The notes under the pieces are model-generated. The model made no database searches, was not told the origin of the DNA, and was given only the letters and a program-made list of their open reading frames with translations. A DNA stretch of 9,439 nt. Source: a bacterium (GTDB lineage Bacteria; UBP14; UBA6098; JAFGQG01). The stretch covers positions 1 to 9,439 of the forward strand of contig JAFGGQ010000102.1 in the NCBI GenBank assembly GCA_016930435.1. The letters are read 5' to 3'. Positions 1 to 5,482 of this stretch are shown piece by piece. Position 1 is the stretch's first letter. Each line of letters starts with the position of its first letter. Position numbers and translations under genes: made by a program.

Positions 1-90
1 TCCATATTCCCCCCCCCCGGTAACGGACTGCTCAGAATATTACAGGGAAAAAGAGCAAATAGGTATTTTACAATGGTTATATTTACGATT
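1..90. other. 3' flank of the NifX-like gene with a C10 tract
   Basis: This AT-rich stretch follows the stop of the NifX-like gene. It holds no convincing hairpin terminator and no complete gene. Ten consecutive C at 9-18 read as G10 on the minus strand. An ATG on the minus strand (5-3) follows the G10 after only three bases, so another gene of the same operon could begin at the window edge. Only five bases of such a gene would be visible, so it is not called. Confidence 0.5.
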
Positions 91-426
91 CTACTGTTCG
101 TTCAGTTTGCCCTGTTTATATCGCTGATATGCCTCTTCAATTGTAGCATATCCTACTCCGCCATAGACCTTTATCCCGGCGGCCCGGAGCACCGAAGCGG
201 CTTTGGGACCTAACTGTCCTGTAACCAGTGCATTCACCCCGGCATCGACAACCGACTGGGCTGCGCTGGTTCCAGCCCCATGAGCAGTCTCTACATTAAG
301 GTTATTATCAATATAACTGGTTTCATTGGTTTCGGTATCCACTATAAAAAAACCCTGGGCGCGCCCAAAGCGAATGTCCACCTTTTCCAGCCAGTTATTC
401 CCAGTTGCAGTAAAAGCGATCTTCAT
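91..426 (-). CDS. NifX/NifB-type dinitrogenase iron-molybdenum cofactor family protein
   Basis: The 111-residue product is full length for a single-domain protein of the FeMo-cofactor biosynthesis family (Pfam Nitro_FeMo-Co). Visible family features are the start MKIAFTATG, the F-G-R-A motif at about 20-23, the H-G-A-G-T-S-A-A-Q segment at about 49-57, and G-Q-L-G-P-K-A at about 70-76, followed by the alternating beta-alpha end of an RNase H-like fold. Family members bind or carry metal-sulfur clusters in the cytoplasm, and many work outside nitrogen fixation. No nitrogenase gene is in the window, so a role in FeMo-co synthesis is not supported. The gene is the third of an operon behind two ferredoxin-containing MinD ATPases. 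Its AAGGAGG ribosome binding site lies across the stop of the preceding gene, which suggests coupled translation and a joint role in Fe-S or metal-cluster handling. Family assignment is firm; the substrate is unknown. Confidence 0.93.
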   Translation of the reverse strand: MKIAFTATGNNWLEKVDIRFGRAQGFFIVDTETNETSYIDNNLNVETAHGAGTSAAQSVVDAGVNALVTGQLGPKAASVLRAAGIKVYGGVGYATIEEAYQRYKQGKLNEQ

Positions 427-430
427 CTCT

Positions 431-1303
431 TTATCCTCCTTGAGTTATTGTTTTCCATACTTCTTGAATAGTATTATTTATATCCGAAAAATCCATCTCT
501 ACAATGGTTTTATTTAGCTGCAGGGCTTCTGTGAATACAGGGTGAAAAGGCAACTCCCCGATCACCGGGATACCTACGGATGAGCAATAACCTTCAATAT
601 CCTCTTTGATCAGCGTATTGAGATCCGCTTTATTTATAAGGCACGCTGCTTCAACTTTGAAGTGCTTAATAAGCTCCACCAGTCTTTTTAAGTCATGGAG
701 GCCGGAGGGTGTAGCTTCAGTAACTATGAGTACCAAATCCGTTTCTGAAATAGCGGAAATAGCCGGACACCCCACACCGGGTGGTCCATCTACCAGAACA
801 AAAGGGATTTTCTCTTCCTGGGCAATTTTCCTGGCTTCCTCTTTGACCTTGCTGACCAACTTGCCGGAATTCCCCTGCCCAATCCCCAGCGCAGCGTGAA
901 CGAACCATTGCTGAAAACGGTTACGTGAAATGTACCAGTTACCCGCCAGATTATCCAGCATACTGATAGCCCCGTAGGGGCAAATCCTGCTGCAAAGAGA
1001 ACAGCCCTCGCAATTGGGATCATTAACCTTATAAAGCTCACCGATTAGTTCGATGGCGGAAAACCGGCACTTTTCATAGCATAACCCGCAATATTCGCAT
1101 TTCTCCGCATCGATCAGCGCTTTTTTCCCGCTGTAGAATTCCACCTCGCGGAACTTTTGGGGTTGATACAATAAAAATAGATTCGAGGCATCTACATCAC
1201 TATCCACAACAACCACCCGGGAACCCGCAATAACACCTAAGGCCGCAGCAATGGAAGTTTTACCGGTACCCCCTTTTCCACTCATGATTACTATCTCCAT
1301 CAT
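431..1303 (-). CDS. MinD/Mrp-type P-loop ATPase with inserted 2x[4Fe-4S] ferredoxin domain (second of the pair)
   Basis: The 290-residue protein is a deviant-Walker-A ATPase of the MinD/ParA/Mrp superfamily. SGKGGTGKT lies at about 8-16, the second Asp-containing strand VVVDSDVDAS at about 31-40, and the switch segment DGPPGVGCP at about 172-180. An insertion at about 60-112 carries two CxxCxxCxxxC motifs (Cys69, 72, 75, 79 and Cys98, 101, 104, 108), enough for two [4Fe-4S] clusters. This is the known 'MinD superfamily ATPase containing inserted ferredoxin domain' family, thought to act in Fe-S or metal-cluster assembly or transfer. The ATG overlaps the stop of the upstream paralogue as ATGA. 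A second ATG follows at once (1300-1298). AAAGGG lies 9 bases before the first ATG and GAGG lies 5 bases before the second, so either could be the start. The motif TPSGLHDL matches TPFGLHDL in the paralogue, supporting a tandem duplication. Confidence 0.93.
   Translation of the reverse strand: MMEIVIMSGKGGTGKTSIAAALGVIAGSRVVVVDSDVDASNLFLLYQPQKFREVEFYSGKKALIDAEKCEYCGLCYEKCRFSAIELIGELYKVNDPNCEGCSLCSRICPYGAISMLDNLAGNWYISRNRFQQWFVHAALGIGQGNSGKLVSKVKEEARKIAQEEKIPFVLVDGPPGVGCPAISAISETDLVLIVTEATPSGLHDLKRLVELIKHFKVEAACLINKADLNTLIKEDIEGYCSSVGIPVIGELPFHPVFTEALQLNKTIVEMDFSDINNTIQEVWKTITQGG
435..441 (-). promoter_or_regulatory. AAGGAGG ribosome binding site embedded in the end of the upstream gene
   Basis: Read on the minus strand, AAGGAGG lies 8 bases before the ATG at 426. 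Its GGAGG is part of the final codons GGA GGA TAA of the preceding ATPase gene. The Gly-Gly end of that protein and the ribosome binding site of the next gene therefore share the same bases, an arrangement that favours translational coupling. Confidence 0.85.
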
Positions 1304-2172
1304 TGCCTCATTCCCTTTGCCCGAACTAAAACACCATCTAATATTTGCCTGAAAATCTCCTCCATACCGGGTATAGTTTGTATCACCAGTTCGCTTCGGG
1401 CATAAGCCTGGGCTATATCCCTGCGGAACGGAATATTCCCTAACAAGGGAATTTGGTTTTGCTGACCATATTGTTCCAGGGAATGGTTCTCCGGCATGGC
1501 TTTATTTATAACTAAACCCATAGGAATACCCATTTTTTTCACCATTTGCACTATCAGATCCAGGTCATGCAACCCAAAAGGGGTGGGTTCCCCTACCAGG
1601 AGAAGAAAATCTATACCCTTAATGCTCTCAATTAGGGGGCAGGAAGTGCCTGGCGGAGCATCATAAATATGTAACTCACCGCTATCGGATTCGGCGCGCT
1701 TAGCATTATCGATAAGGGCAGTCGTCGCCATTTCACCAACATTGAGGGTGCCGGTAATTAACTTCAGATTCTGATTCGTGATTATTGAAATACTCCCGAT
1801 ATCCCGAAAACCCTCCTGAATGGCATTTTGGGGACATAACTCCAGGCAGGCATAACAACTATGGCATAATTCCGGGAAAACCATTACCCGATCCTTCAGT
1901 GTAATAATAGCATGAAACTCACAGACCTCACTGCAGTAACCACAATAGTCGCATTTGTCATCCTGAACCAGAGGCACCATTTGTTTCACTATTTCTACAC
2001 TGGCATTTTCGGTTCCAAAAAAGAGATGATCATTGGGCTCTTCAACATCCAGGTCATAAAGATGAGTAGGATGGGTTTTTGAAGCTAAATACGCCAAATT
2101 GGTTGAGACCAAAGTTTTTCCGGTACCCCCCTTTCCACTGACTACAGCGATCTTGCAGGCGCGGACAATCAT
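1300..2172 (-). CDS. MinD/Mrp-type P-loop ATPase with inserted 2x[4Fe-4S] ferredoxin domain (first of the pair)
   Basis: This is a 290-residue paralogue of the next gene, with the same plan. The deviant Walker A SGKGGTGKT is at about 12-20 and the Asp strand LYDLDVEEPN at about 38-47. The two ferredoxin motifs are Cys74, 77, 80, 84 and Cys103, 106, 109, 113, and the switch DAPPGTSCP is at about 171-179. Deviant-Walker-A proteins usually dimerise around ATP, so a heterodimer of the two operon partners is possible (inference). The two proteins have the same length and the same order of motifs but clearly diverged sequence, which points to an old duplication with specialisation. The start is an ATG with AAAGGAA 8 bases upstream. 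It is the first long gene of the operon, about 140 bases downstream of a consensus promoter, and overlaps the next gene by 4 bases. Family assignment is firm; the client protein is unknown. Confidence 0.93.
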   Translation of the reverse strand: MIVRACKIAVVSGKGGTGKTLVSTNLAYLASKTHPTHLYDLDVEEPNDHLFFGTENASVEIVKQMVPLVQDDKCDYCGYCSEVCEFHAIITLKDRVMVFPELCHSCYACLELCPQNAIQEGFRDIGSISIITNQNLKLITGTLNVGEMATTALIDNAKRAESDSGELHIYDAPPGTSCPLIESIKGIDFLLLVGEPTPFGLHDLDLIVQMVKKMGIPMGLVINKAMPENHSLEQYGQQNQIPLLGNIPFRRDIAQAYARSELVIQTIPGMEEIFRQILDGVLVRAKGMRQ

Positions 2173-2176
2173 AAAA

Positions 2177-2298
2177 TTAATTCCTTTCTTCTGGACTGGC
2201 TATTTGAACAAGATTTTCCAGCCTCTTGGAACCGCAATGGAGACAGTGTATTTTTTTCTCCGGATTCTTTGGTTTTTTAATAAAACTTCGAAAAACAT
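2177..2298 (-). pseudogene. small CxxC (zinc-knuckle-like) reading frame, start disrupted or reached by a frameshift
   Basis: In the operon leader, one frame runs without a stop from 2302 down to the TAA at 2179-2177. It encodes a basic segment and then IHCLHCGSKRLENL, with the CxxC look of a zinc ribbon half. Its TAA lies just before the ATPase gene and overlaps that gene's ribosome binding site, as operon neighbours often do. The frame has no ATG, GTG or TTG; its first possible start is the rare ATT at 2281-2279. An ATG at 2298-2296 is in another frame and would join it by a -1 shift. The run A AAA AAC (2278-2272), the classic -1 slippery heptamer, sits in the correct phase, and T5 at 2295-2291 is a second run where one missing base would have the same effect. 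The joined product would have about 40 residues. No ribosome binding site precedes the ATG. It may be a decayed gene, an assembly error, a programmed frameshift or chance. Confidence 0.3.
2181..2187 (-). promoter_or_regulatory. AAAGGAA ribosome binding site of the first MinD-type ATPase gene
   Basis: AAAGGAA on the minus strand is 8 bases upstream of the ATG at 2172 and supports that start. It also forms part of the last codons of the small CxxC reading frame. Confidence 0.7.
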
Positions 2299-2317
2299 TA
2301 TTTCAAAATAACTTTTT

Positions 2318-2346
2318 ATTATATTGAATTTGAATTCATTTGTCAA
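2318..2346 (-). promoter_or_regulatory. consensus sigma-70 promoter of the ATPase/NifX-like operon
   Basis: Read on the minus strand, TTGACA (2346-2341) is followed after exactly 17 bases by TATAAT (2323-2318). All twelve consensus positions match and the spacer is optimal. Transcription should start near 2311-2313, giving a leader of about 140 bases before the first ATPase gene. The -35 box begins only 12 bases past the stop of the transglutaminase-like gene, and no terminator lies between, so some read-through from upstream is likely. No clear operator palindrome overlaps the promoter. Confidence 0.8.
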
Positions 2347-2358
2347 TATATATATTAC

Positions 2359-3333
2359 CTAAAATTGTTTAAGGAATTTATTAGGAAATTTTACCGGTAA
2401 GGGGGAAATGGCATTAAAATCGTCTATGATCTTTTGGCGAAGTTTGTTATACTCTTGTTTCTTAAAAATTTTGTTTACCAGGTAACTGTCCTCCAAAATC
2501 TGCAGTTGACCATCAATCAGTCGCAAAGAGAGGACTATCCTTCCCGCATATTTATAGCGTTCCGTAGCAGTCATGATGAAAGCAAAATTATTCCGGTCAA
2601 ACTGCCCATTCACCTCGATAACACCAAATGAAATCCTGAAATTATCCCGGATCAGAATGGGGGTCTGGTCGTTCAGCTCGGAAAAATCGGAGTATCTTCT
2701 TTCTACCAAGAAAGAGAGATTATCCTGTTCTTGTAAAAAGATATAATTTTCGAAGTGGCTGAAGGGACCATATATTTTAAAGGAGGGATCGAGATAGAAC
2801 TCATCAGGCATTAAAGCCTTGTTATCCCGAAGGCGCAGGATTATATGAGTGCCTCCCAAGGCAGATGGAAAGTACCCCGCTTCAGCACAGACCAGGAAAT
2901 GGATATCATAACTATTTCCTATCAGTGGTTTTATTTTCTGGTAGGTAAAGGCAGCCAGTTCCCCGCAAACACCATATTTGTCATCGATCAGAACGACATT
3001 ACCTTCCGGGTCAAAGCGATGAACATTTTCCAGAGTCCAGACCCGGTCATCAAAATTGATTCGGATATGAACTTCATCCCGGAGCAGATCAGGAATACCT
3101 GAATAGACCAAAGGCTCTATTATTTCCATAATCTTCTCGTAATAGGGGGCCTTCAGGTCTGACAAGAACGGTTCGGTTTGTTCTTTAGCTGAAAAAAACC
3201 GTAAAACAATCAATGCAGACTCTACTACAACAACTACTGCCAGCAATATGAGGGCAATCTGGTATCTGCGAATTTTTTTCTGCTGGGATAATTTATCTGA
3301 AGTGGAGCTAATCCTTTCAGGTGTCTTTTTCAT
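2359..3333 (-). CDS. membrane-anchored transglutaminase-like protein
   Basis: The 324-residue protein starts with a basic, polar segment of about 23 residues. One hydrophobic helix follows at about 25-46, rich in Leu, Ile, Val and Ala, which should anchor it in the membrane with the rest probably outside (N-in by the positive-inside rule). At about 118-185 it shows the order expected of a transglutaminase-like cysteine fold: YGVCGELA with Cys123, GGTHIILRL with His163, and FYLDPSF with Asp182. These fit a Cys-His-Asp triad. The C-terminal 130 residues look beta-rich and are not recognised. Transglutaminase-like proteins include proteases, amidases and inactive binding domains, so the substrate cannot be given. 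The ATG has GTGAG 5 bases upstream. It stands alone between AT-rich spacers, upstream of but not clearly in the ATPase operon. The triad is seen; the fold assignment is inference without a profile search. Confidence 0.7.
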   Translation of the reverse strand: MKKTPERISSTSDKLSQQKKIRRYQIALILLAVVVVVESALIVLRFFSAKEQTEPFLSDLKAPYYEKIMEIIEPLVYSGIPDLLRDEVHIRINFDDRVWTLENVHRFDPEGNVVLIDDKYGVCGELAAFTYQKIKPLIGNSYDIHFLVCAEAGYFPSALGGTHIILRLRDNKALMPDEFYLDPSFKIYGPFSHFENYIFLQEQDNLSFLVERRYSDFSELNDQTPILIRDNFRISFGVIEVNGQFDRNNFAFIMTATERYKYAGRIVLSLRLIDGQLQILEDSYLVNKIFKKQEYNKLRQKIIDDFNAISPLPVKFPNKFLKQF

Positions 3334-3470
3334 CTATTCTCACTTTCGATAAATCAAATATTGCTATCAACTAAATACTGTTAAAATATTAGTTTTCCTT
3401 TTTTTTCAACTAATAATTAAGATATATAATTATGAAAGTCAATCGCAACTAAATTATAGTGGACAAATTA
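3334..3470. other. AT-rich spacer with a weak inverted repeat
   Basis: This spacer separates the methyltransferase and transglutaminase-like genes. It holds an 8-bp inverted repeat, TATTAGTT (3387-3394) and AACTAATA (3408-3415), around a 13-base T-rich loop. The stem is almost all A and T, so it is a poor terminator and might be an operator or chance. Only weak promoter-like boxes are seen for the downstream gene (TTGCGA, 16 bases, TATATC on the minus strand). Confidence 0.35.
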
Positions 3471-4418
3471 TTATAATAGCCTTTTTATGCCCCATTTTTT
3501 AAAGAAGAAATATCTAATTTCTCTGGTTAGACCTGGCTTCAGGTAAGTATAGGCATCCGGTTTTTTTAAGTGAATTTTGGGGTATTCTATTGCAGATTGG
3601 TTTTTAACCCCGATCGCCCTAACCCCCGGTAGCCATTTTCCGCTGGGATGGAAGCAAGCCGATAAACCGCACTCAATTACGGACAGATCATGCAGCCGAA
3701 GCAGATTCTCTATACTGTTCGGTGTAAAAAAATTGATATGAGTTACCGGTTCATTGTGCAGAGGTGGTTTTTTCCAAATCTCCATGGGCACCTCGATGAA
3801 GAGGGCTCCGCCCTCCCTGAGATGTTCTCCCAATTTCATGATGATTTTGGAGGGTTCAGCCACATGTTCCATCACATGGCTTGCAACGATCAGGTCAAAA
3901 TAGCTTACCGGATCAAGTTCTTCGACAGTATCCCCAAGCCTGTGGACTCCCGGAACCGTTTCAGGATTATAATCTACATTAAAGCATTTCTTCCCGGCTT
4001 GAACAAAGGGATGCATAAGTCGCCCATCGGCACCCCCGTAATCGAGGATATCCTTAACTGAAGCTAAATCGATCCGTTTCCAAATATACTCAAATAAAAG
4101 ACGAGACCGTTTTTGTTCTAAAGCTGAATTATAAGAAATGGATATCTGTTCGCCCCCGATATCCCGGAGAAAGCGATATTTGGACTCGATATCCTTATCT
4201 TCGGGCCGTGGAGTGTAGTTTACAAAACCGCAATTTGAACATAATAAACTGGTCAACTCCACCTGTCTATAGCCGGGGAACCAGACCTCGAACATCACCC
4301 GGTAACGCTTCTTCTGGTAATCAGTTAATCGGGGGATATCCTCAACGCTGTAGATCCTTTTCCCCAGGACTTTCCAACTATCTTTCCCGCAGATATTACA
4401 TTTAAATGACCGGAGCAA
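3471..4418 (-). CDS. class I SAM-dependent methyltransferase with N-terminal zinc-binding site
   Basis: The 315-residue protein opens with a zinc-ribbon-like pair, C7xxC10 and C60xxC63 (FKCNICG and LLCSNCGF). A Rossmann-fold methyltransferase domain follows. Motif I is ILDYGGADGRLM at about 124-135, the acidic end of strand 2 is NVDY at about 147-150, and FDLIVASHVMEHVAEP at about 174-189 is the motif IV/post-motif region. ALFIEVPME follows at about 205-213 and HINFFTPNSI near 227-236, typical of Methyltransf_23-type enzymes. Similar zinc-plus-methyltransferase proteins modify sugars in nucleotide-sugar or surface glycan pathways, but no such genes are nearby, so the substrate is open. The start is TTG: an in-frame TGA lies at 4424-4422, AAGGA sits 7 bases upstream, and the next in-frame Met is at residue 42, beyond the first cysteine pair. 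It is probably its own transcription unit. Confidence 0.85.
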   Translation of the reverse strand: MLRSFKCNICGKDSWKVLGKRIYSVEDIPRLTDYQKKRYRVMFEVWFPGYRQVELTSLLCSNCGFVNYTPRPEDKDIESKYRFLRDIGGEQISISYNSALEQKRSRLLFEYIWKRIDLASVKDILDYGGADGRLMHPFVQAGKKCFNVDYNPETVPGVHRLGDTVEELDPVSYFDLIVASHVMEHVAEPSKIIMKLGEHLREGGALFIEVPMEIWKKPPLHNEPVTHINFFTPNSIENLLRLHDLSVIECGLSACFHPSGKWLPGVRAIGVKNQSAIEYPKIHLKKPDAYTYLKPGLTREIRYFFFKKWGIKRLL

Positions 4419-4425
4419 ATTTCAT

Positions 4426-4430
4426 TCCTT
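4426..4430 (-). promoter_or_regulatory. AAGGA ribosome binding site that selects a TTG start
   Basis: AAGGA on the minus strand stands 7 bases before TTG at 4418-4416. The nearby ATG (4425-4423) is out of frame and directly abuts the AAGGA, so TTG is the better start for the methyltransferase. Confidence 0.65.
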
Positions 4431-4448
4431 AGCGCCTAAAAGCTTAAA

Positions 4449-4478
4449 ATTAAAGATTGTCTTTTGGCAGCTTAACAA
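4449..4478 (-). promoter_or_regulatory. possible promoter of the methyltransferase gene
   Basis: TTGTTA (4478-4473) and TTTAAT (4454-4449) are 18 bases apart on the minus strand, with 4 of 6 and 5 of 6 consensus matches. It lies 31 bases upstream of the TTG start. In AT-rich DNA such a match can occur by chance. Confidence 0.35.
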
Positions 4479-4501
4479 AGTTTATATTCTAATATCCTGT
4501 T

Positions 4502-4548
4502 TTTCGATATTTCAGGCATTATAGTTAATTGCAGCGGCATTAAACGGG
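4502..4548. repeat. direct repeat copy 1 (47 bp)
   Basis: Positions 4502-4533 are identical to 5436-5467 (32 bp), and the next 15 bases to 4548 match with 4 differences, giving 43 of 47 overall. The core reads TCAGGCATTATAGTTAATTG on the plus strand. This copy lies 56 bases past the stop of the YchF-like gene; the partner lies upstream of that gene in the same orientation. The spacing between copies is 934 bp. Confidence 0.9.
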
Positions 4549-4604
4549 ATTATCGCTCGATTTGGAGAAAATTGGAGAGATAAGAGCATCCATTGAAACG
4601 GTGA

Positions 4605-5297
4605 TTACAGGTTGAATCTAATTTCCAGTACCGTATGAGGGGGAATAATAAAATCGCGGTCAACCAATTTGGTTAAACCCCTAAAACGTGCATCCTGAAA
4701 ACTATGGGCTTGCATCAGGTCCTCGTAATTAACTATCTCAGCCTTAATAAAGCCCCTTTCCAGATCGGAATGAATACGTCCGGCGCAGGTTTGCGCCTGG
4801 GAACTCCGGGGCACTAACCAGGCATGCACTTCTTCCTTTCCCGCAGTGTAGAAGAACATCATACCCGATTTTTCCAGCACTGCATCGCAGAGTTCATCGA
4901 TAGTAATACCCGAGTCCTGAATAATCAGGGTAGGTTTTGAACTGAAAAAACCTAATGCGTTCACCAGTACTTTATCTTCGGGATCCAAACCGAGATTGCA
5001 AATGGGATCGAGTTCTTCCAGATGAGCTAAGCATTTTCGAAGTACTTTTTCCTCGGAAGAATTATCTGTTCTCGACAGCCTGTTCTCGATTTTTTCCATA
5101 TCATGAACCAGCAAATCCAGTACCCGGTCCTTAGTAATAGCAATTATCTGGGAATTTTTATAATCATCCGGGAGAAATTCAATATAATAGGGGGACAATT
5201 TGGCAGGTTGAAATTTCTCGGCAAGTCCGTTGAAAACCGGATCATTGAATTTTATTTTTGCTTGAGGCACCTCTATCCCTGTATAGGCAACTTTCAT
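4605..5297 (-). CDS. YchF/OLA1-related TGS-domain protein lacking the nucleotide-binding domain
   Basis: The 230-residue protein matches the C-terminal part of YchF (OLA1 family) ATPases. A helical, charged segment at about 55-118 (VHDMEKIENRLSR and on) corresponds to the coiled-coil arm. The TGS domain at about 148-230 carries the hallmarks FFYTAGKEEVHAW, GRIHSDLERGFIKAE and the final LEIRFNL. YchF is normally about 360 residues and begins with a G domain. Here the opening MKVAYTGIEVPQ resembles its first beta strand, but the P-loop GKS/T and the other G motifs are absent, and about 50 residues stand in place of a domain of nearly 200. It cannot bind nucleotide in the usual way. Three in-frame ATGs are present; the one at 5297 is chosen because GGAG lies 6 bases before it and it aligns with the YchF start. 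YchF binds ribosomes, so a ribosome or RNA role is a guess. The frame is intact, so it is not an obvious pseudogene. Confidence 0.85.
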   Translation of the reverse strand: MKVAYTGIEVPQAKIKFNDPVFNGLAEKFQPAKLSPYYIEFLPDDYKNSQIIAITKDRVLDLLVHDMEKIENRLSRTDNSSEEKVLRKCLAHLEELDPICNLGLDPEDKVLVNALGFFSSKPTLIIQDSGITIDELCDAVLEKSGMMFFYTAGKEEVHAWLVPRSSQAQTCAGRIHSDLERGFIKAEIVNYEDLMQAHSFQDARFRGLTKLVDRDFIIPPHTVLEIRFNL

Positions 5298-5303
5298 TAT
5301 AGA

Positions 5304-5307
5304 CTCC
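5304..5307 (-). promoter_or_regulatory. GGAG ribosome binding site of the YchF-like gene
   Basis: GGAG on the minus strand is 6 bases before ATG 5297-5295. The two earlier in-frame ATGs, at 5315 and 5309, have no comparable site, so the shorter start is preferred. Confidence 0.6.
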
Positions 5308-5356
5308 ATTAACATCAGTAATCATAGTTACATCTTACAAATAAACAAAGATGTAG

Positions 5357-5384
5357 AAAATAAATGATGCAGCAGGATTGTCAA
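5357..5384 (-). promoter_or_regulatory. probable promoter of the YchF-like gene
   Basis: TTGACA (5384-5379) is a perfect -35 box on the minus strand. After 16 bases comes TATTTT (5362-5357), with 4 of 6 matches to the -10 box. The predicted transcript would begin near 5350 with a leader of about 50 bases. Confidence 0.5.
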
Positions 5385-5435
5385 CAGGAAAAAATGGGAA
5401 TGGATTTTGGGGTTAAACCAATAAAATACAGTTGA

Positions 5436-5482
5436 TTTCGATATTTCAGGCATTATAGTTAATTGCAACTGCATTTTACGGG
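5436..5482. repeat. direct repeat copy 2 (47 bp)
   Basis: This is the partner of 4502-4548: 32 identical bases (5436-5467), then 11 of 15. It lies 138 bases past the stop of the acyl-CoA synthetase gene and upstream of the promoter of the YchF-like gene. Further towards the synthetase stop the two spacers look weakly alike again (GGAGAGATAAGA against GAGAGAGACAAGA), which suggests a longer shared element that has partly decayed in copy 1. Confidence 0.9.

Noticed and set aside
91-426. Nitrogen-fixation (nif) locus
   Set aside because: Only a NifX-like domain is present; no nifH, D, K, E, N or B is visible, and this domain family is common in non-fixing anaerobes.
2099-2311. 70-codon plus-strand frame covering the operon leader
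   Set aside because: It runs over the start of the ATPase gene and through the consensus minus-strand promoter leader, and its translation shows no recognisable protein pattern.
3387-3415. Inverted repeat TATTAGTT/AACTAATA as a terminator
   Set aside because: The stem is almost pure A/T with a 13-base loop and no T run on the transcribed strand, so it would be too weak; kept only as a note on the spacer.
3690-4061. 123-codon plus-strand reading frame opposite the methyltransferase gene
   Set aside because: The minus strand encodes clear methyltransferase motifs across this span; the plus-strand translation resembles no domain.
5298-5315. Longer start (ATG 5315) for the YchF-like gene
   Set aside because: No ribosome binding site precedes it, and the ATG at 5297 has GGAG at 6 bases and matches the family start MK-V.
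4502-5482. Repeat pair as a CRISPR array or an insertion sequence
   Set aside because: Only two copies 934 bp apart, no regular spacers, no inverted terminal repeats and no transposase between them.
4473-5482. Promoter inside the repeat itself (TATAAT on the minus strand in both copies)
   Set aside because: Neither copy has a -35-like hexamer at 16-18 bases upstream, so the box alone is not enough.
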